Part shown: positions 4,810 through 5,556 of the stretch, piece after piece | Numbering within the stretch: position 1 is the first letter of the stretch | Layout of the letters: each line of letters opens with the position of its first letter | Source: FEN-1297 sp964530445 | GTDB taxonomy: Bacteria > Bacteroidota > Ignavibacteria > Ignavibacteriales > Ignavibacteriaceae | DNA: 5,556 nucleotides | Reading direction: 5' to 3' | Assembly: GCA_964530445.1 (NCBI GenBank) | Contig: CAZHBJ010000204.1 | Coordinates: 1-5,556, forward strand | The notes under the pieces: model-generated | Database searches by the model: none | Seen by the model: the letters and a program-made list of their open reading frames with translations, nothing else | Told to the model about the DNA's origin: nothing | Position numbers and translations under genes: made by a program

Positions 4810-5433
4810 ATGAAACAAAAGATTTCCATATTTCCTTTAAACTTAGTTGTTTTCCCTAATTCAAGGTATCCTTTGCATATTTTTGAAAACCGTTACAAAA
4901 AGATGATTCAAAAATGTCTCGATAACAAAGAAGGCTTTGGAATTACGGCTAAAATAGGTCAGGAAATTTCTTCGATAGGATCGTACGTTACTATTCATAA
5001 AATCCTAAAAAAATATATTACCGGTGAGATGGATATAATAGTAAAAGCTCAAAAAAGATTTCACATGCTGGATTATATAATTGGACCGGACGGATATTAT
5101 ATTGCCGAAGTAGAAGACTTTCCGGATTTTGATTATGAAATTGATATTAATTTAGTCGATGAACTTCAATCTATGTTCGAACAAATACTAAATAAGATAA
5201 ATTACCATCTGGAAGAATCGTTCTGGGAAAATTATTATTCTACAAGTACAAAATCTTTTAAACTTGCAGAGAAATCCGGTTTATCGCTTGAACAACAGCA
5301 GACTCTGCTTTCAATTCAAAACGAAAATGAGAGATTAAGCTTTCTTTTGGATTATTTTGAAAAGGTGAATAAAAATCTTTCCGAAAATGCCGCGCATAGA
5401 AATATTATTTTAGGGAATGGTTATTTAAATTAG
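4810..5433 (+). CDS. Stand-alone LON substrate-binding domain protein
   Basis: Matches the N-terminal LON domain of ATP-dependent protease La, the part that recognises substrates, but without the AAA+ ATPase or Ser-Lys protease domains: the product is only 207 residues, and no Walker motif is seen. The opening ISIFPLNLVVFPNSRYPLHIFENRYKKMI holds the family signature (P-L-N-x-V-x-F-P, then P-L-x-I-F-E-x-R-Y). A beta-rich first part (to about 105, with G-x-x-G-S-Y-V-T-I-H-K-I and a KAQKRFHM strand) is followed by a helical second part rich in Glu/Gln/Leu (about 110-195), as expected for the LON fold. A GTG at 4807 precedes the ATG at 4810; I prefer the ATG, although neither has a clear ribosome site. 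It has its own upstream AT-rich region after the terminator. Such proteins are widespread; their biochemical role is not established, and an adaptor or protein-quality role is inference. Confidence 0.88.
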   Translation: MKQKISIFPLNLVVFPNSRYPLHIFENRYKKMIQKCLDNKEGFGITAKIGQEISSIGSYVTIHKILKKYITGEMDIIVKAQKRFHMLDYIIGPDGYYIAEVEDFPDFDYEIDINLVDELQSMFEQILNKINYHLEESFWENYYSTSTKSFKLAEKSGLSLEQQQTLLSIQNENERLSFLLDYFEKVNKNLSENAAHRNIILGNGYLN

Positions 5434-5529
5434 ATGATATTCGGGTGAAAGGAATACTTTAAAAAATTTACCAACATCCCAATCAAATGTGTATGCTCGC
5501 TTATTAATGTACTCCCGAATGTTTCTCCA
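5425..5529 (-). pseudogene. Possible degraded C-terminus of a REP-associated (Y1) transposase
   Basis: On the minus strand an open frame of 34 codons runs from a TAG at 5530-5532 to a TAA at 5425-5427, reading WRNIREYIN, then YTFDWDVGKFF. Read across the TAG, the preceding residues are IELN. The combination ELN..(I)REYI..(N)..WD resembles the tail of IS200-like/REP-associated tyrosine transposases (typically ...ELNRIREYIINNP...W). The similarity is short and judged by eye, and there is a nonsense codon, so this is a remnant at best. The window edge cuts off anything further upstream. The rest of 5434-5556 shows no other gene, terminator or RNA signal. Confidence 0.25.
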
Positions 5530-5556
5530 CTAATTTAATTCTATTGGCTGCCCTCG

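Overview
AT-rich bacterial chromosomal segment with two divergent halves. The left part (about 1-1470, minus strand) is accessory: a 5'-truncated RHS-repeat core tail followed by a HigB-HigA toxin-antitoxin pair. The right part (about 1570-5433, plus strand) is housekeeping and stress biology: an Rrf2/IscR-like regulator, a group I cysteine desulfurase, a small cysteine-free protein of unknown function, an A-type Fe-S carrier, a Mn-type superoxide dismutase, a strong terminator and a stand-alone LON substrate-binding-domain protein. The last about 120 bases carry no intact gene, only a possible degraded transposase tail on the minus strand.

The organism is not identifiable with certainty. Low GC, the RHS core style (GYDYF/GARYYDS, SPYNYV.DNPLRLID), a mixture of strong AGGAG ribosome sites with genes lacking any, and the gene content suggest the Bacteroidota/Chlorobi/Ignavibacteria group (an Ignavibacteria-like bacterium is my best guess). 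This is inference only.

How it works together: the iscR-like gene has, just before its start codon, an inverted repeat that fits the E. coli IscR type-1 site closely (GAC-N7-GTC), so it probably senses Fe-S status through three cysteines and represses itself and iscS. IscS supplies sulfur. The IscA/ErpA-type protein, with its own leader and strong ribosome site, carries or delivers clusters. SodA removes superoxide, which destroys such clusters. No IscU scaffold is present in the window; the slot between iscS and iscA holds a 96-residue protein without a single cysteine.

Points most worth a second look: a 66-bp GC-rich, hairpin-forming segment inserted in frame inside the conserved RHS core motif; a 21-bp perfect inverted repeat embedded in the higBA promoter together with an apparently leaderless toxin mRNA; the IscR-like operator with a non-standard cysteine spacing in the regulator; the Cys-free protein in the isc cluster; and a possible REP-type transposase remnant at the right edge. 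I see no CRISPR array, tRNA, rRNA or complete insertion sequence.
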